Positions 35,383 through 44,300 of a stretch of 64,000 nt of DNA are shown one piece after another. Origin of the DNA: Prolixibacteraceae bacterium (GTDB lineage: Bacteria > Bacteroidota > Bacteroidia > Bacteroidales > Prolixibacteraceae); NCBI GenBank assembly GCA_019459525.1, contig JAIBEY010000027.1, forward strand, positions 1 to 64,000, in the 5' to 3' direction. Position numbers and translations under genes: made by a program. Numbering within the stretch: position 1 is the first letter of the stretch; every line of letters begins with the position of its first letter. Below the pieces are notes generated by a model, which worked only from the letters and a program-made list of their open reading frames with translations, searched no databases and was not told where the DNA came from.

Positions 35383-37548
35383 ATGAAACGAACAGTTATA
35401 TCCATCATCTCACTTTTATTTTGCCTGAATGCCTTTTCGCAGACGGTGATTACTGGCAGGGTTACTGAAGAAAAAGGTGAACCACTTCCCGGAGCAAATA
35501 CTTATTTGCAGGGAACTTACGATGGCGCTTCTTCCGGCGAAAACGGGGTATTCAAATTCAAAACTGCAAAATCAGGAACCCAGGTGTTAAAGGTTGAATT
35601 TATAGGCTACGAACCTTTTATTCAAAACCTTGAACTGAAAGGCGATACCATTCGCGTTAATGTCAAACTGAAAGAAGCGTTCAATCAGCTGAATGCAGTA
35701 ACTATCACTGCCGGAACCTTCGAGGCCAGCGACAAAAAACAAGCGGTCACCATCACTCCAATCGATATGGTGACCACGGCCGGAGCTGCCGGTGACGTTT
35801 ACGGTGCCTTACAATCGCTTCCAGGAACAACAGTCAACGGCGAATCTGGGCGGTTATTCGTCAAAGGTGGCGACAGCGAAGAATCGCAGACGTACATCGA
35901 CGGATCGCTGGTTTCGGTTCCGTACAATTCGTCAGCGCCCAATCAGGCTACCCGCGGTCGCTTCAACCCGTTCATGTTCAAAGGAACAATTTTCAGTACC
36001 GGCGGATATTCTGCCGAATACGGGCAGGCGCTTTCGTCGGTTTTACTGCTCAACACCAACGATATGCCTGCCGAAGATCAGCTCGATTTATCGATTCTGA
36101 TGGTTGGCCTTGAGGTTGCCGGAACCAAATTGTGGAAAAATGGCGCGGTTACCGGAACGTTGTCGTACAACAATCTTCAGCCTTACATGAGTTTGGCTCC
36201 TCAGAATTACGATTGGGCAAAAGCTCCGGAATCGGCAAATGGCGCAGTGAGCGTTCGCCAAAAGACCAGTAAAACAGGCATGCTTAAGTTTTATTCGAGT
36301 TTCGACAATGGGGGTTTTACGCTCAGTCAGCAAAATCTGGATGCAGGTGGAACACCCATCGACTACCAGCTTACCAATGGTAATCAGTTTATGAATGCTT
36401 CGTGGAACGACAAGCTGGGCGAAAAATGGGCGGTCAGTACTGCAGCTTCGTTTACCAACAATGCCGACGATATTCAATTCGACCAGACCACCGTTGCCGA
36501 ACAAATTCAGGGAACTCATCTGAAAAGTGTGTTTTCGTATCCGTTCAGCGAAAAGTTTATCCTGAAAATGGGTGGCGAATTATTTTCGAAAAAATTCTCG
36601 CAAAATGTGATAATGCCCGTGGAAACGCACGATAACAGTTTTACTAACCATACTTTTGCCGGATTTACCGAAGCGCAGATTTATGCTTCGACCAAGTTTG
36701 TCGCCCGCATTGGTGGCCGTGTGGAATATTCGGATTATCTGAATAGTTTTACGTTGTCGCCCCGGTTTTCTGCGGCTTACAAAATCACGGATAAAAGCCA
36801 GTTCTCAGCCGCCTACGGTTGGTTCTACCAAAATCCGGTTGACGATTACCTACTTTACACCGATCTGCTGAAACCCGAACGGGCCGATCATTGCACCTTC
36901 AGTTTTCAGTCTTCGGCAAATAGTCGTACGATTCGGGCAGAGTTGTATTACAAAGATTACAAGGATTTGGTGAAACTGACTGGTGGCGAATTTTACCTGC
37001 CAACCAGCTACAATAACTCCGGAAGTGGCTACGCCAAAGGGTTGGACTTGTTCTGGCGCGATAAAAAATCGATAAAAAATGGGGATTATTGGGTGTCGTA
37101 TTCGTACGTGGATACCAAACGCGATTACCGTAATTTCCCGGAAGAAGCCATTCCGACATTCACCAGTAAGCACAACTTGTCGGTGGTTTACAAGCATTGG
37201 CTCGGAAAACTAAGGTCCCTGGCCAGCGCCAATTTCAGATATTCGTCGCCACGTGTTTACAACGACCCGAACTCGTCCGTATTTAATGGCGAAAAAATGC
37301 TGGCTTACCGGAGTCTGGATTTAAGCTGGAGTTTTTTGTACCGTCAGCACATCATTATTTATGCTGCAGCAACGAATGTGCTGGACTTTAAAAATGAATT
37401 CGGGCAGCGGTACAGCAATAATCCTGATGCCAACGGACAGTATCCGGGAGCGGCCATCCAACCCGGTTCGAACCAGTTTTACGTGTTGGGCTGTTTCATC
37501 ACCCTATCGCGAAAAGGCAACGCGAACCAGTTGGATAAGATAGAGTAA
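35383..37548 (+). CDS. TonB-dependent receptor with CarboxypepD regulatory-like N-terminus
   Basis: An outer-membrane active transporter of 721 residues. The signal peptide ends LLFCLNAFSQ. A CarboxypepD_reg-like beta domain follows (TVITGRVTEEKGEPLPGANTYLQG), then a plug domain (VYGALQSLPGTTVNGESGRLFVKGGDSEESQTYIDG), then a 22-strand-type barrel. The substrate is unknown and there is no SusD partner, so it is not a standard polysaccharide locus. A secreted small protein and a LytS/LytTR pair follow on the same strand. Confidence 0.92.
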   Translation: MKRTVISIISLLFCLNAFSQTVITGRVTEEKGEPLPGANTYLQGTYDGASSGENGVFKFKTAKSGTQVLKVEFIGYEPFIQNLELKGDTIRVNVKLKEAFNQLNAVTITAGTFEASDKKQAVTITPIDMVTTAGAAGDVYGALQSLPGTTVNGESGRLFVKGGDSEESQTYIDGSLVSVPYNSSAPNQATRGRFNPFMFKGTIFSTGGYSAEYGQALSSVLLLNTNDMPAEDQLDLSILMVGLEVAGTKLWKNGAVTGTLSYNNLQPYMSLAPQNYDWAKAPESANGAVSVRQKTSKTGMLKFYSSFDNGGFTLSQQNLDAGGTPIDYQLTNGNQFMNASWNDKLGEKWAVSTAASFTNNADDIQFDQTTVAEQIQGTHLKSVFSYPFSEKFILKMGGELFSKKFSQNVIMPVETHDNSFTNHTFAGFTEAQIYASTKFVARIGGRVEYSDYLNSFTLSPRFSAAYKITDKSQFSAAYGWFYQNPVDDYLLYTDLLKPERADHCTFSFQSSANSRTIRAELYYKDYKDLVKLTGGEFYLPTSYNNSGSGYAKGLDLFWRDKKSIKNGDYWVSYSYVDTKRDYRNFPEEAIPTFTSKHNLSVVYKHWLGKLRSLASANFRYSSPRVYNDPNSSVFNGEKMLAYRSLDLSWSFLYRQHIIIYAAATNVLDFKNEFGQRYSNNPDANGQYPGAAIQPGSNQFYVLGCFITLSRKGNANQLDKIE

Positions 37549-37612
37549 TATTCAGGGACCTGTAACCCGCAACAATTGTAGAATAAACGTCAAACTTTAA
37601 ATAAAAACTATC

Positions 37613-38251
37613 ATGAAAAAGATCATTTTATCACTTGTAGTTGTGTTGGTTAGTTTAGTTTCAATGGCTCAGAAGCCGGAGTATTATCAGGCAATGGGCG
37701 AAACGCTCGGTCAGTATGCCAATTGTAAAAGCGTTGCCGACTTTCAGGAGTTGGGCAATAAGTTTCAGGTGATTGCCGCAGCCGAAAAAAGTGAATGGTT
37801 ACCTTTATATTATCACGCGAATTGTTACATCATTATGAGTTTTATGGAACAGGATGCGACCAAAAAAGATGGCTACCTGGATGTTGCCGAAAAATCGATC
37901 ACTTCGATGCTGGAAATGGTTCCTTCCGAATCGGAAGCTTTTGTATTGCAGGCTTTTTACCTTGTTGGCCGGTTGGTAGTTAACCCGATGGAGCGCGGCC
38001 AGGAATACAGCGGACTTTCAGGTCAGGCACTAGGCAAAGCCCTTGCGCTGGATGCCACCAATCCACGGGCACAAATGCTTAAGATACAAATGGATATGGG
38101 TTCGGCGCAGTTTACCGGTCAAGATCCAAAATCATTCTGCCCGGCCGCTAAAGAATTGTTGGCTAACTGGGATAATTTCAAGCCTAAATCACCAATCCAT
38201 CCCAACTGGGGAAAAGATCAGGCTGAGGGAATTGTGAAAGGTTGCGAATAG
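37613..38251 (+). CDS. Secreted helical protein of unknown function
   Basis: 212 residues with a signal peptide (KKIILSLVVVLVSLVSMAQ). The mature part is helical with TPR-like character (YHANCYIIMSFMEQDATKKDGYLDVAEKSI; ALGKALALDATNPRAQMLKIQ) and few cysteines. It lies 64 bases after the TonB receptor gene and before the regulators, so it may work with the receptor in the periplasm. Confidence 0.75.
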   Translation: MKKIILSLVVVLVSLVSMAQKPEYYQAMGETLGQYANCKSVADFQELGNKFQVIAAAEKSEWLPLYYHANCYIIMSFMEQDATKKDGYLDVAEKSITSMLEMVPSESEAFVLQAFYLVGRLVVNPMERGQEYSGLSGQALGKALALDATNPRAQMLKIQMDMGSAQFTGQDPKSFCPAAKELLANWDNFKPKSPIHPNWGKDQAEGIVKGCE

Positions 38252-38402
38252 CAAACGGCATGGGCGATGGAAAACTCTGGACATGCCTTGCAATTAGAAT
38301 GAAATAAAAGAAATTGTGTTGGAAATAATTAGATCCTGGTTCTTGATGAGGTTTCGTCAGGAACCGGTTTTATCGTTACTTTTAAGCCATTCAATCGATG
38401 TC

Positions 38403-39446
38403 ATGGAAAACATACAAGCACAGAATAGTTTGAAGAAATGGATAAAATTCATGCTGATGAATGCTGCGATAAGCTTATTCATCGTCCTGTTTTTTATGAA
38501 TGGAGTGGCGGATAGCTTTAAAAACTTCCTGATCGCTTTTTTATGGGGTTTTAGTATAAGTTTTACACAATGGGCTGGTTTGTCAGGAATTAATGCGTGG
38601 TTAGACAAGCGGTTTTCGTGGCTCGTTAGTCCGGTAAAAAAGCTGATTATTGAAATTATTACCTTCCTTTCCTATTCTTCCAGTGCTTTTGTTGTGGTTC
38701 AGTTTTTAAATTTTTACGCTTGGCGCGGAATATTACCCGCAGAATCGTGGACATGGATTGTTAAATCATTGCCCTATACCATCCTGATTTCTTTTGTTAT
38801 TTCATTGATATTTTATGCGTTGGGCTTTTTCAGGGAATGGAAACAATCGTTTGTTCAGGCCGAAAAACTGAAAGTAGAGATGCTGGCTTACAAATACGAA
38901 TCATTGCGGAACCAGATCAATCCGCATTTCCTTTTTAACAGCATGAATGTGCTGAGCGATTTGGTTTACGACGATCAGGCGATGGCGGTAAAGTTTATTC
39001 AACAGATGAGCGATTTGTTTCGTTATGTGCTCGACAGCCGCGACAAAGAATTGGTTCCGCTCCACGATGAACTGGAATTTATAAGTTCCTATGCGTTTAT
39101 GCTGAAAACCCGTTTTGAAGAAAAATTGAAAATTGATATTGACATGGAGGTTGGACCCGAAGATTATATTGTTCCGATGACCTTGCAGCTTTTAATTGAG
39201 AATGCGGTGAAGCACAATGAAGTGTCGGAAGCTTATCCGCTCCGGATTTCGATTCATAAGAAAGGTGATTTTCTGGAAGTTGAAAATAACCTGCAACCCA
39301 AAAATGTTGGCGACGATTCGAAAAAAACCGGTCTGAAAAATATTACCCAACAATTTGCTTTCTTTTCGGAAAAACCAATCAAAATTATTACTTCGGACGA
39401 GCGATATCTGGTTCGTGTTCCCATTTTAAAAGCATTGCAGAAATGA
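38403..39446 (+). CDS. LytS-family sensor histidine kinase
   Basis: About 347 residues. Four hydrophobic helices in the N-terminal half form the sensor. The His_kinase motif LRNQINPHFLFNSMNVLSDLV holds the phosphorylated His, and the ATPase end has LIENAVKHNEV and TGLKNITQQF. Longer frames begin at GTG 38316 or ATG 38346, but ATG 38403 (MENIQAQNSLKKW) gives a normal short cytoplasmic start. Its last 4 bases overlap the response-regulator gene. Confidence 0.9.
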   Translation: MENIQAQNSLKKWIKFMLMNAAISLFIVLFFMNGVADSFKNFLIAFLWGFSISFTQWAGLSGINAWLDKRFSWLVSPVKKLIIEIITFLSYSSSAFVVVQFLNFYAWRGILPAESWTWIVKSLPYTILISFVISLIFYALGFFREWKQSFVQAEKLKVEMLAYKYESLRNQINPHFLFNSMNVLSDLVYDDQAMAVKFIQQMSDLFRYVLDSRDKELVPLHDELEFISSYAFMLKTRFEEKLKIDIDMEVGPEDYIVPMTLQLLIENAVKHNEVSEAYPLRISIHKKGDFLEVENNLQPKNVGDDSKKTGLKNITQQFAFFSEKPIKIITSDERYLVRVPILKALQK

Positions 39447-40192
39447 ATGTCCTGATCCTCGAAGACGAAACACGTGCGGCCAATCATCTGGAACGGTTGC
39501 TGGCGAAGGTGGCGCCAACAATTTTGGTTATTGCCAAACTCGAATCGGTGCGCGATGGAGTAAAATACCTGCAAAACAATCCGGACCCTGAGCTGATTTT
39601 CTCCGACATTCAACTTGCCGACGGACTGAGTTTTGAAATTTACAAACAGGTGGCTGTGCGCTGCCCGATTATTTTCACTACGGCTTACGACCATTATGCC
39701 ATCGAAGCTTTTCAGACCAACGGAATCGACTATTTACTAAAACCAATCGAAGAAGAACGGCTCCGGAAAGCCATCGAAAAGGCCAAACATTTTTCGCCGG
39801 GATTGGTGTTGGAAAAACTGCTGGCGATAAATAACCCATCCTCAGGTAAGGCTCACAAATCACGGTTTATGGTGAAGGTGGGCGATAAAATCAGGAGTGT
39901 TCCGGTAGAGGAAATTCTGGTGTTTTACAGTCAGGAAAAAGCCAGTTTTATTCGAACCAGCGATGCCCACACCTATTGCATTGACTATGCCCTCGACCAA
40001 TTGGAGCCGATGCTCGATCCGGAGAAATACTTTCGAATCAACCGCAAATACATTGTTTCCATCGATGCCTGCACCAACATTCTGGCATGGACCAACTCGC
40101 GGCTCCGCCTGAAAATTGACGGCATCGACGATTCCGAAATTATTGTCGCCCGCGAACGGGTGGCGGAATTTAAGAGTTGGTTGGATAGGTAG
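39443..40192 (+). CDS. LytTR-family response regulator
   Basis: 249 residues. The receiver domain has the acidic pair LILEDE, the phosphoacceptor Asp in IFSDIQL, the Thr/Lys positions in IIFTTAYD and YLLKPI. The C-terminal LytTR DNA-binding domain follows (FMVKVGDKIRSVPVEEILVF, FRINRKYIVSID). It overlaps the kinase by 4 bases (ATGA), so it is the cognate partner. Confidence 0.93.
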   Translation: MNVLILEDETRAANHLERLLAKVAPTILVIAKLESVRDGVKYLQNNPDPELIFSDIQLADGLSFEIYKQVAVRCPIIFTTAYDHYAIEAFQTNGIDYLLKPIEEERLRKAIEKAKHFSPGLVLEKLLAINNPSSGKAHKSRFMVKVGDKIRSVPVEEILVFYSQEKASFIRTSDAHTYCIDYALDQLEPMLDPEKYFRINRKYIVSIDACTNILAWTNSRLRLKIDGIDDSEIIVARERVAEFKSWLDR

Positions 40193-40403
40193 AAGAGTTC
40201 CGGGTTGCGGGTTTCATGTTGCGGGTTAGGGGCGTCAGTTGAGTAATTGGGACTAACTAATCTTAGAACTTAAACAAATTCAAATCTCTGTTTTCTTTGC
40301 CCAGGAAGGGGCTGGGGAAGCAGAGTTGTTTTCCGTCACGCGCGGAAATGTTATTCAGGATGATTATCTTTTTTCGGACGGAATAGAGTTTGCTAAAACA
40401 AAA

Positions 40404-40432
40404 ATTCCATCCCTCTTTCGAAGAATGGATTC
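40404..40432 (-). terminator. Repeated terminator hairpin, copy 1
   Basis: ATTCCAT (40404-40410) pairs with AATGGAT on the other side of CTCTTTCGAAG. On the minus strand a T-rich run follows (TTTTTGTTTT). It lies 41 bases past the end of the RelE-like gene. Copies 2 and 3 are at 41071 and 45671. Confidence 0.65.
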
Positions 40433-40472
40433 TCTTTGTGCCTTCCTAATTTATTGTGGCCAGATATTCCGG

Positions 40473-40766
40473 CTACTCTTTTGCTTTAAGCGCTTTCAGA
40501 TATTCTTTATTATAGGCATCACCCCGACTGACCATATACTCGAAACAAACCGTATTGTTGACGATTGTAAAAATGAAAAACGCCCGATAGCTTCCAATTC
40601 TGATTCGGTAGGTGTTTGAGAAACCTTCCAGCTTTTTGCAGTCGGTTAATTCTTCGACGGTTAAAGCCGTTTTTACTTCTTCTATTTTCCTACTTAAAGT
40701 AACTTTGTATTTCCCGTCGAGTTTTGTGGCTGCCTTTATAAAGGCTTTGGAATATTCAATATTCAT
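40473..40766 (-). CDS. RelE/ParE-family toxin
   Basis: 97 residues of the RelE/ParE fold: SKAFIKAATKLDGKYKVTLSRKIEEV, then LTDCKKLEGFSNTYRIRIGSYRAFF and a basic end. It probably cleaves mRNA on the ribosome or inhibits gyrase; the sequence alone does not decide which. Its ATG overlaps the antitoxin stop by 4 bases. Confidence 0.85.
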   Translation of the reverse strand: MNIEYSKAFIKAATKLDGKYKVTLSRKIEEVKTALTVEELTDCKKLEGFSNTYRIRIGSYRAFFIFTIVNNTVCFEYMVSRGDAYNKEYLKALKAKE

Positions 40767-41008
40767 GCTTCAAGCCATTTTTCGAATGCTTGCTGCTCTT
40801 CGGCTGAGGCTTTTACCTTTCCTTCAGGCTCATTACTTACCAATTGTCTGTAAATATCCTCATCACTCATCAATTTTGCTTCAGAAATAAGCAGGCTTTC
40901 AATGTACACTTTTAAACTTTTCCCTTCAGCGGCAGCCATGATTGACAAATTTCGAAAAGTCTCCTCCGGAAGATCGATTAATTTTCTTTTTAACGTTGCG
41001 GTACTCAT
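40763..41008 (-). CDS. Ribbon-helix-helix-like antitoxin
   Basis: 81 residues from ATG 41008 (MSTATLKRKLIDLPEETFRNLSIMAAAEG split by the ribbon and first helix). The N-terminal RHH-type DNA-binding segment is followed by an acidic, flexible tail ending AFEKWLEA, which should bind the toxin. The open frame continues 23 codons upstream through the promoter region, but those residues do not fit an antitoxin. Confidence 0.8.
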   Translation of the reverse strand: MSTATLKRKLIDLPEETFRNLSIMAAAEGKSLKVYIESLLISEAKLMSDEDIYRQLVSNEPEGKVKASAEEQQAFEKWLEA

Positions 41009-41024
41009 GATGCTATATTTTTTA

Positions 41025-41041
41025 CAAATATACAAAGTATA
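41025..41041 (-). promoter_or_regulatory. Promoter box and operator-like palindrome of the RHH/RelE pair
   Basis: On the minus strand TATATTTG (41025-41032) matches the -7 box, 17 bases before the antitoxin start. The inverted repeat TATAC-AAA-GTATA (41029-41041) overlaps it, a likely autoregulatory operator. Confidence 0.45.
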
Positions 41042-41070
41042 TATAGTGTATAGAATAAAGCGAATAAAAA

Positions 41071-41098
41071 ATTCCATCCCTCTTTCGAAGAATGGAAT
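41071..41098 (-). terminator. Repeated terminator hairpin, copy 2
   Basis: ATTCCAT (41071-41077) and ATGGAAT (41092-41098) enclose CCCTCTTTCGAAGA. On the minus strand TTTTTTATT follows. It lies 29 bases past the end of higA. Confidence 0.7.
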
Positions 41099-41126
41099 TT
41101 TGTTGTATCACTGAAATTAAATCTTA

Positions 41127-41495
41127 TTACGGATTAAGCTGATAATCACTCACCAAAAGCCCAGCGGACAAGTTTAGCCGAGCTGCAAGATTTCGGATCA
41201 TCTCAACAGTTAGTTTTCGTTTTTTATTCAGTATTTCCGAAACCCTGTTTTTCCCTCCAATTTCAGTAATTAAGTCGGCTTGTTTCAAATTCATTTCCTC
41301 CATCCTGATTTTGATAGCTTCAATGGGATCGGGCGCTTCGATTGGGTAATGTTGCTTTTCGTATTCATCAACCAATAGCGCCAAAACATCGGCCTCGTCG
41401 CTTTCTGGTGTTCCGATTGCAGCATCAAAAATAACTTCAAGCCTGTTCAATGCAAGCCTGTAATCTTCTTCCGTTTTAATCAATTTTATATTCAT
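41127..41495 (-). CDS. higA: HigA-type antitoxin (XRE family)
   Basis: 122 residues. The N-terminal half (MNIKLIKTEEDYRLALNRLEVIF, PESDEADVLALLVDEYEK) is the HigA dimer and neutralising region. The C-terminal HTH is MEEMNLKQADLITEIGGKNRVSEILNKKRKLTVEM. It follows higB by 12 bases in the toxin-first order typical of HigBA. A truncated relative is at 44301. Confidence 0.92.
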   Translation of the reverse strand: MNIKLIKTEEDYRLALNRLEVIFDAAIGTPESDEADVLALLVDEYEKQHYPIEAPDPIEAIKIRMEEMNLKQADLITEIGGKNRVSEILNKKRKLTVEMIRNLAARLNLSAGLLVSDYQLNP

Positions 41496-41507
41496 CGTTT
41501 TCTGTTT

Positions 41508-41804
41508 CTAAATGTTATTTGCATCAACTTTATCGTATTCGGCATGTGTCCCAACGAACCGAATAAAAATCCATTGTTTTTCGAAATTGAACTTTGCAAT
41601 CAGGCGATGAGCGTTTCCTTTGATGTTGAAGACAATTCGGCTGTCTTTTAAAATACTGGCGCTTGCATAAGTTTTAATCACCTCATTAGGAGTTTTCCAA
41701 TCAGACGACATTGCCGTATTATGCCAGGTTTTCAGATACTGCTCTGTTTCAGGATGTTTTTCCCAATAGGTTCTCAGTGTGCTTTTTGCAACTATTCTTT
41801 CCAT
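41508..41804 (-). CDS. higB: HigB-type toxin
   Basis: 98 residues of the HigB mRNA interferase group: TLRTYWEKHPETEQYLKTWH, SRIVFNIKGNAHRLIAKFNFEKQWIFIRFVGTHAEYDKV (split motifs with the FVGTHAEYD signature). It is encoded upstream of its antitoxin. Confidence 0.92.
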   Translation of the reverse strand: MERIVAKSTLRTYWEKHPETEQYLKTWHNTAMSSDWKTPNEVIKTYASASILKDSRIVFNIKGNAHRLIAKFNFEKQWIFIRFVGTHAEYDKVDANNI

Positions 41805-41821
41805 ACAAACAAATCAATATG

Positions 41822-41852
41822 CAAAAATAGCAAAAGTTCCCAAATAGGGAAC
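41822..41852 (-). promoter_or_regulatory. higBA promoter box and operator palindrome
   Basis: On the minus strand TATTTTTG (41822-41829) fits the -7 box. Upstream of it the inverted repeat GTTCCC-AAATA-GGGAAC (41836-41852) covers the spacer and -33 region. This is the expected position for a HigA-binding operator. Confidence 0.55.
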
Positions 41853-41913
41853 CTTTGGAGGCAGAAATTCATTTCATGTTTTATCTGTGGCAGAAATTGT
41901 CGGGTTTTTGTCA

Positions 41914-41944
41914 TTGCCGCCAAATTCTAAATCCTGTATCTTGC
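41914..41944 (+). promoter_or_regulatory. Candidate gapA promoter
   Basis: TTG (41914-41916), a 20-base spacer and TATCTTGC (41937-41944), one mismatch from TAnnTTTG. It lies 63 bases before the start codon. Confidence 0.45.
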
Positions 41945-42007
41945 GCTTATCAAAGTCATGACAATCGTGACGGGTTCAGAACAGAAAATTTAGAATAAAA
42001 ACAAGGT

Positions 42008-43006
42008 ATGATTAAAGTTGCAATTAATGGATTTGGCCGAATCGGACGTCTGGCCTTCCGCAGGATTCAGGAAAGCACCCACCTGGAAGTTGTTGCCATC
42101 AACGACCTGAGCGCTCCGTCGATGTTGGCTTATTTGCTGAAGTACGATTCCATTCAAGGAACATTTAAGGCCGACATCAGCCACACCGACACCGAATTGA
42201 TCGTAAATGGAAAGTCGATTGCCGTATCAGCCGAACGGAATCCGGAAAACCTTCCGTGGAAAAAGTACAATGTGGATTTGGTGCTTGAATGTACCGGCAT
42301 TTTCGAAAGCAAGGACAAAGCTTCTGCCCATCTCAAAGCCGGAGCTCGTAAAGTCATTGTTTCGGCTCCTGCCGGAAGCGATGTGAAAACCATCGTGTAC
42401 AATGTGAACCACGACCAACTGACCGCTGCCGACGATTTGATCAGTTGCGCATCGTGCACCACCAACTGCCTGGCGCCAATGGCCAAAGTGCTGAATGATA
42501 CCTTCGGGATTGTGGCCGGACAAATGACCACCATTCACGCGTACACCAATTCGCAACCGCTGATGGATACGCCCGATCCGAAGGTGAATTACCGCAAGTC
42601 GCGCGCTGGTGCCGACAGTATTATTCCATATACTACCGGAGCCGCCAAAGCCATCGGTTTGGTTATTCCTGAATTGAAAGGCAAACTCGACGGCTCGTCG
42701 CAACGCGTGCCGGTTCATTCGGGTTCAATTGTCGAGTTGTTCACCATCCTGAATAAAAAAGTAACTGTAGAGGAAATTAATCAGGCAATGAAAGCCGCTG
42801 CCAACGAATCGTTTGGCTATACCGAAGACCCGATTGTTTCAAGCGATATTGTTGGCATCAGCTTCGGTTCGTTATTCGACGGAACGCAAACCAAAGTGGT
42901 TACTTCGGGCGAAAGTCAGTTGGTAAAAACCGCATCGTGGTACGATAACGAAATGTCGTTCGTGGCCCAAATGATCCGCACTGCCGAATATCTTGGAAGT
43001 TTATAG
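42008..43006 (+). CDS. gapA: Glyceraldehyde-3-phosphate dehydrogenase, type I
   Basis: A glycolytic enzyme of 332 residues. It has the NAD-binding [15 protein letters not shown], the catalytic Cys in [12 protein letters not shown], the His in IHAYT and the C-terminal SWYDNEMSF. It is flanked by its own terminator and by toxin-antitoxin genes on the other strand. Confidence 0.96.
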   Translation: MIKVAINGFGRIGRLAFRRIQESTHLEVVAINDLSAPSMLAYLLKYDSIQGTFKADISHTDTELIVNGKSIAVSAERNPENLPWKKYNVDLVLECTGIFESKDKASAHLKAGARKVIVSAPAGSDVKTIVYNVNHDQLTAADDLISCASCTTNCLAPMAKVLNDTFGIVAGQMTTIHAYTNSQPLMDTPDPKVNYRKSRAGADSIIPYTTGAAKAIGLVIPELKGKLDGSSQRVPVHSGSIVELFTILNKKVTVEEINQAMKAAANESFGYTEDPIVSSDIVGISFGSLFDGTQTKVVTSGESQLVKTASWYDNEMSFVAQMIRTAEYLGSL

Positions 43007-43033
43007 ACTTCAATACACAGGCGATAGGAAATG

Positions 43034-43065
43034 AAAATCCCGGGAATTACACTCCGGGATTTTTT
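43034..43065. terminator. Terminator after gapA, probably bidirectional
   Basis: AATCCCGG (43036-43043) pairs with CCGGGATT (43054-43061). There are Ts after it and As before it, between gapA and the convergent regulator gene. Confidence 0.85.
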
Positions 43066-43070
43066 ATGAT

Positions 43071-44072
43071 TTAATTCAACGCCGTTTGGAAACTGCGGCG
43101 GTAATCGCCCGGAGTGGTTTTAAAGTGGCGCATGAAAACGCGCCTCATGCTGTCGGCGCTGCCCAGTCCGCATTCGCCCGAGATTTCTTCCATCGTCAGG
43201 TTCGATTCTTCCAATCGGCGTCGGGCGGTTTCCAATCGTAGTTTTTCGAGGTATTTGGCTGGAGTTATACCCGTTTCGCGCGTGAAAACCCGGGCAAAAT
43301 TTCGTGGACTCATCGCCACTTGTTCAGCCAGCATTTCAACCGAAAGCCGGTCGTTTAAATGCTCCGGAATCCAGTCGATCAAATCGCGAATGGGCTTGTA
43401 ATCCACTTTTTGGTGAAGCAAAGCCACGCTGAATTGCGATTGGTTTCCGGGGCGTTTCAGGTAAAGAACCAATGTTCGGGCCACATGCAGGGCGATATCG
43501 CGGCCAAAATCTTCTTCTACCATCGCCAAAGCCAAATCCATTCCGGCCGAAATCCCTGCGGAAGTATAAACATGTCCGTCTTTGACAAAAATCGGGTCAG
43601 GATCGACCTTTATTAAAGGATAAAGCCGGGCCAGTTTTTCGCAGCGCGACCAGTGCGTGGTGGCATTGCGCCCGTTGAGGATTCCGGTTTCGGCCAATAT
43701 AAACGCCCCGGCGCAGATCGAACCCACCCGACGTATCTTTTGCCAGTTGTCTTTAATCCAGTCAAGCGTTTCCTTGCTGACCATCTTTTCCGGCGAATTC
43801 GGAAGTCCGGAAATTAACAGTGTATCAATCGGATAATTAATTTCTTTTAACGAACCCTCGCCAACTAGTTGAAGGCCGTTTGCAGTATAAATCAGTTTCG
43901 AATCGTCAGTTGAAACTACATGAACCCGATAGGTTTCTGCTATCCGATCCAGAGATGCTTCGATGTAATTCGCCGCTTTTACAAAAACGTCCAGCGGTCC
44001 TGCAACGTCCAATATCGAGGTGTATGGCGGTGCAACAATAACCACATGTTTGATTTGCTTGTTCGCTTTCAT
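43071..44072 (-). CDS. GlxA-type regulator (DJ-1/PfpI domain plus AraC HTH)
   Basis: 333 residues. The N-terminal DJ-1/PfpI-like domain has the nucleophile elbow region VGSICAGAFILAETGIL and GRNATTHWSRCEKL. The C-terminal AraC/XylS domain shows two helix-turn-helix units (SVEMLAEQVAMSPRNFARVFTRE and TMEEISGECGLGSADSMRRVF). Such proteins regulate amine, amino acid or sugar genes; the target here is not clear. Confidence 0.92.
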   Translation of the reverse strand: MKANKQIKHVVIVAPPYTSILDVAGPLDVFVKAANYIEASLDRIAETYRVHVVSTDDSKLIYTANGLQLVGEGSLKEINYPIDTLLISGLPNSPEKMVSKETLDWIKDNWQKIRRVGSICAGAFILAETGILNGRNATTHWSRCEKLARLYPLIKVDPDPIFVKDGHVYTSAGISAGMDLALAMVEEDFGRDIALHVARTLVLYLKRPGNQSQFSVALLHQKVDYKPIRDLIDWIPEHLNDRLSVEMLAEQVAMSPRNFARVFTRETGITPAKYLEKLRLETARRRLEESNLTMEEISGECGLGSADSMRRVFMRHFKTTPGDYRRSFQTALN

Positions 44073-44300
44073 AATTCCTGAATTTAGAGGAATGAAGATA
44101 CATTCTTTTGGTTTGTCTTTAATGACAAATATCCGACAATTTCTGCCAAATGCTCTTAAAATAAAATACCCGGAATGGGCTACATATGAAGGAACGCCAC
44201 TCTATACTAGGAATTGGAGTTGTATTATCGTCTGCCCGGAAAACAAAGATCAAGGAATTATTCTTCCCCGAAGGGGAAAGGTATTTGTATAAATTTAGTT
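44073..44300. other. Intergenic stretch upstream of the GlxA-like gene
   Basis: The only structure I see is a small hairpin TTCCCC-GAA-GGGGAA (44264-44278), 23 bases beyond the 3' end of the truncated higA relic. Together with the relic and 44472-44598 this makes a 526-base stretch without an intact gene. The region upstream of the relic has no recognisable higB remnant. Confidence 0.45.

Noticed and set aside
40193-40400. Possible small gene between the response regulator and the RelE-like gene
   Set aside because: Only short frames are seen; the region holds GTTGCGGGTT-type repeats and a GCCCAGGAAGGGGCTGGGG stretch but no coding pattern.
44020-44292. A 90-codon plus-strand frame next to the GlxA-like gene
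   Set aside because: It has no start context or similarity to known proteins and starts antisense to the regulator; composition is not gene-like.
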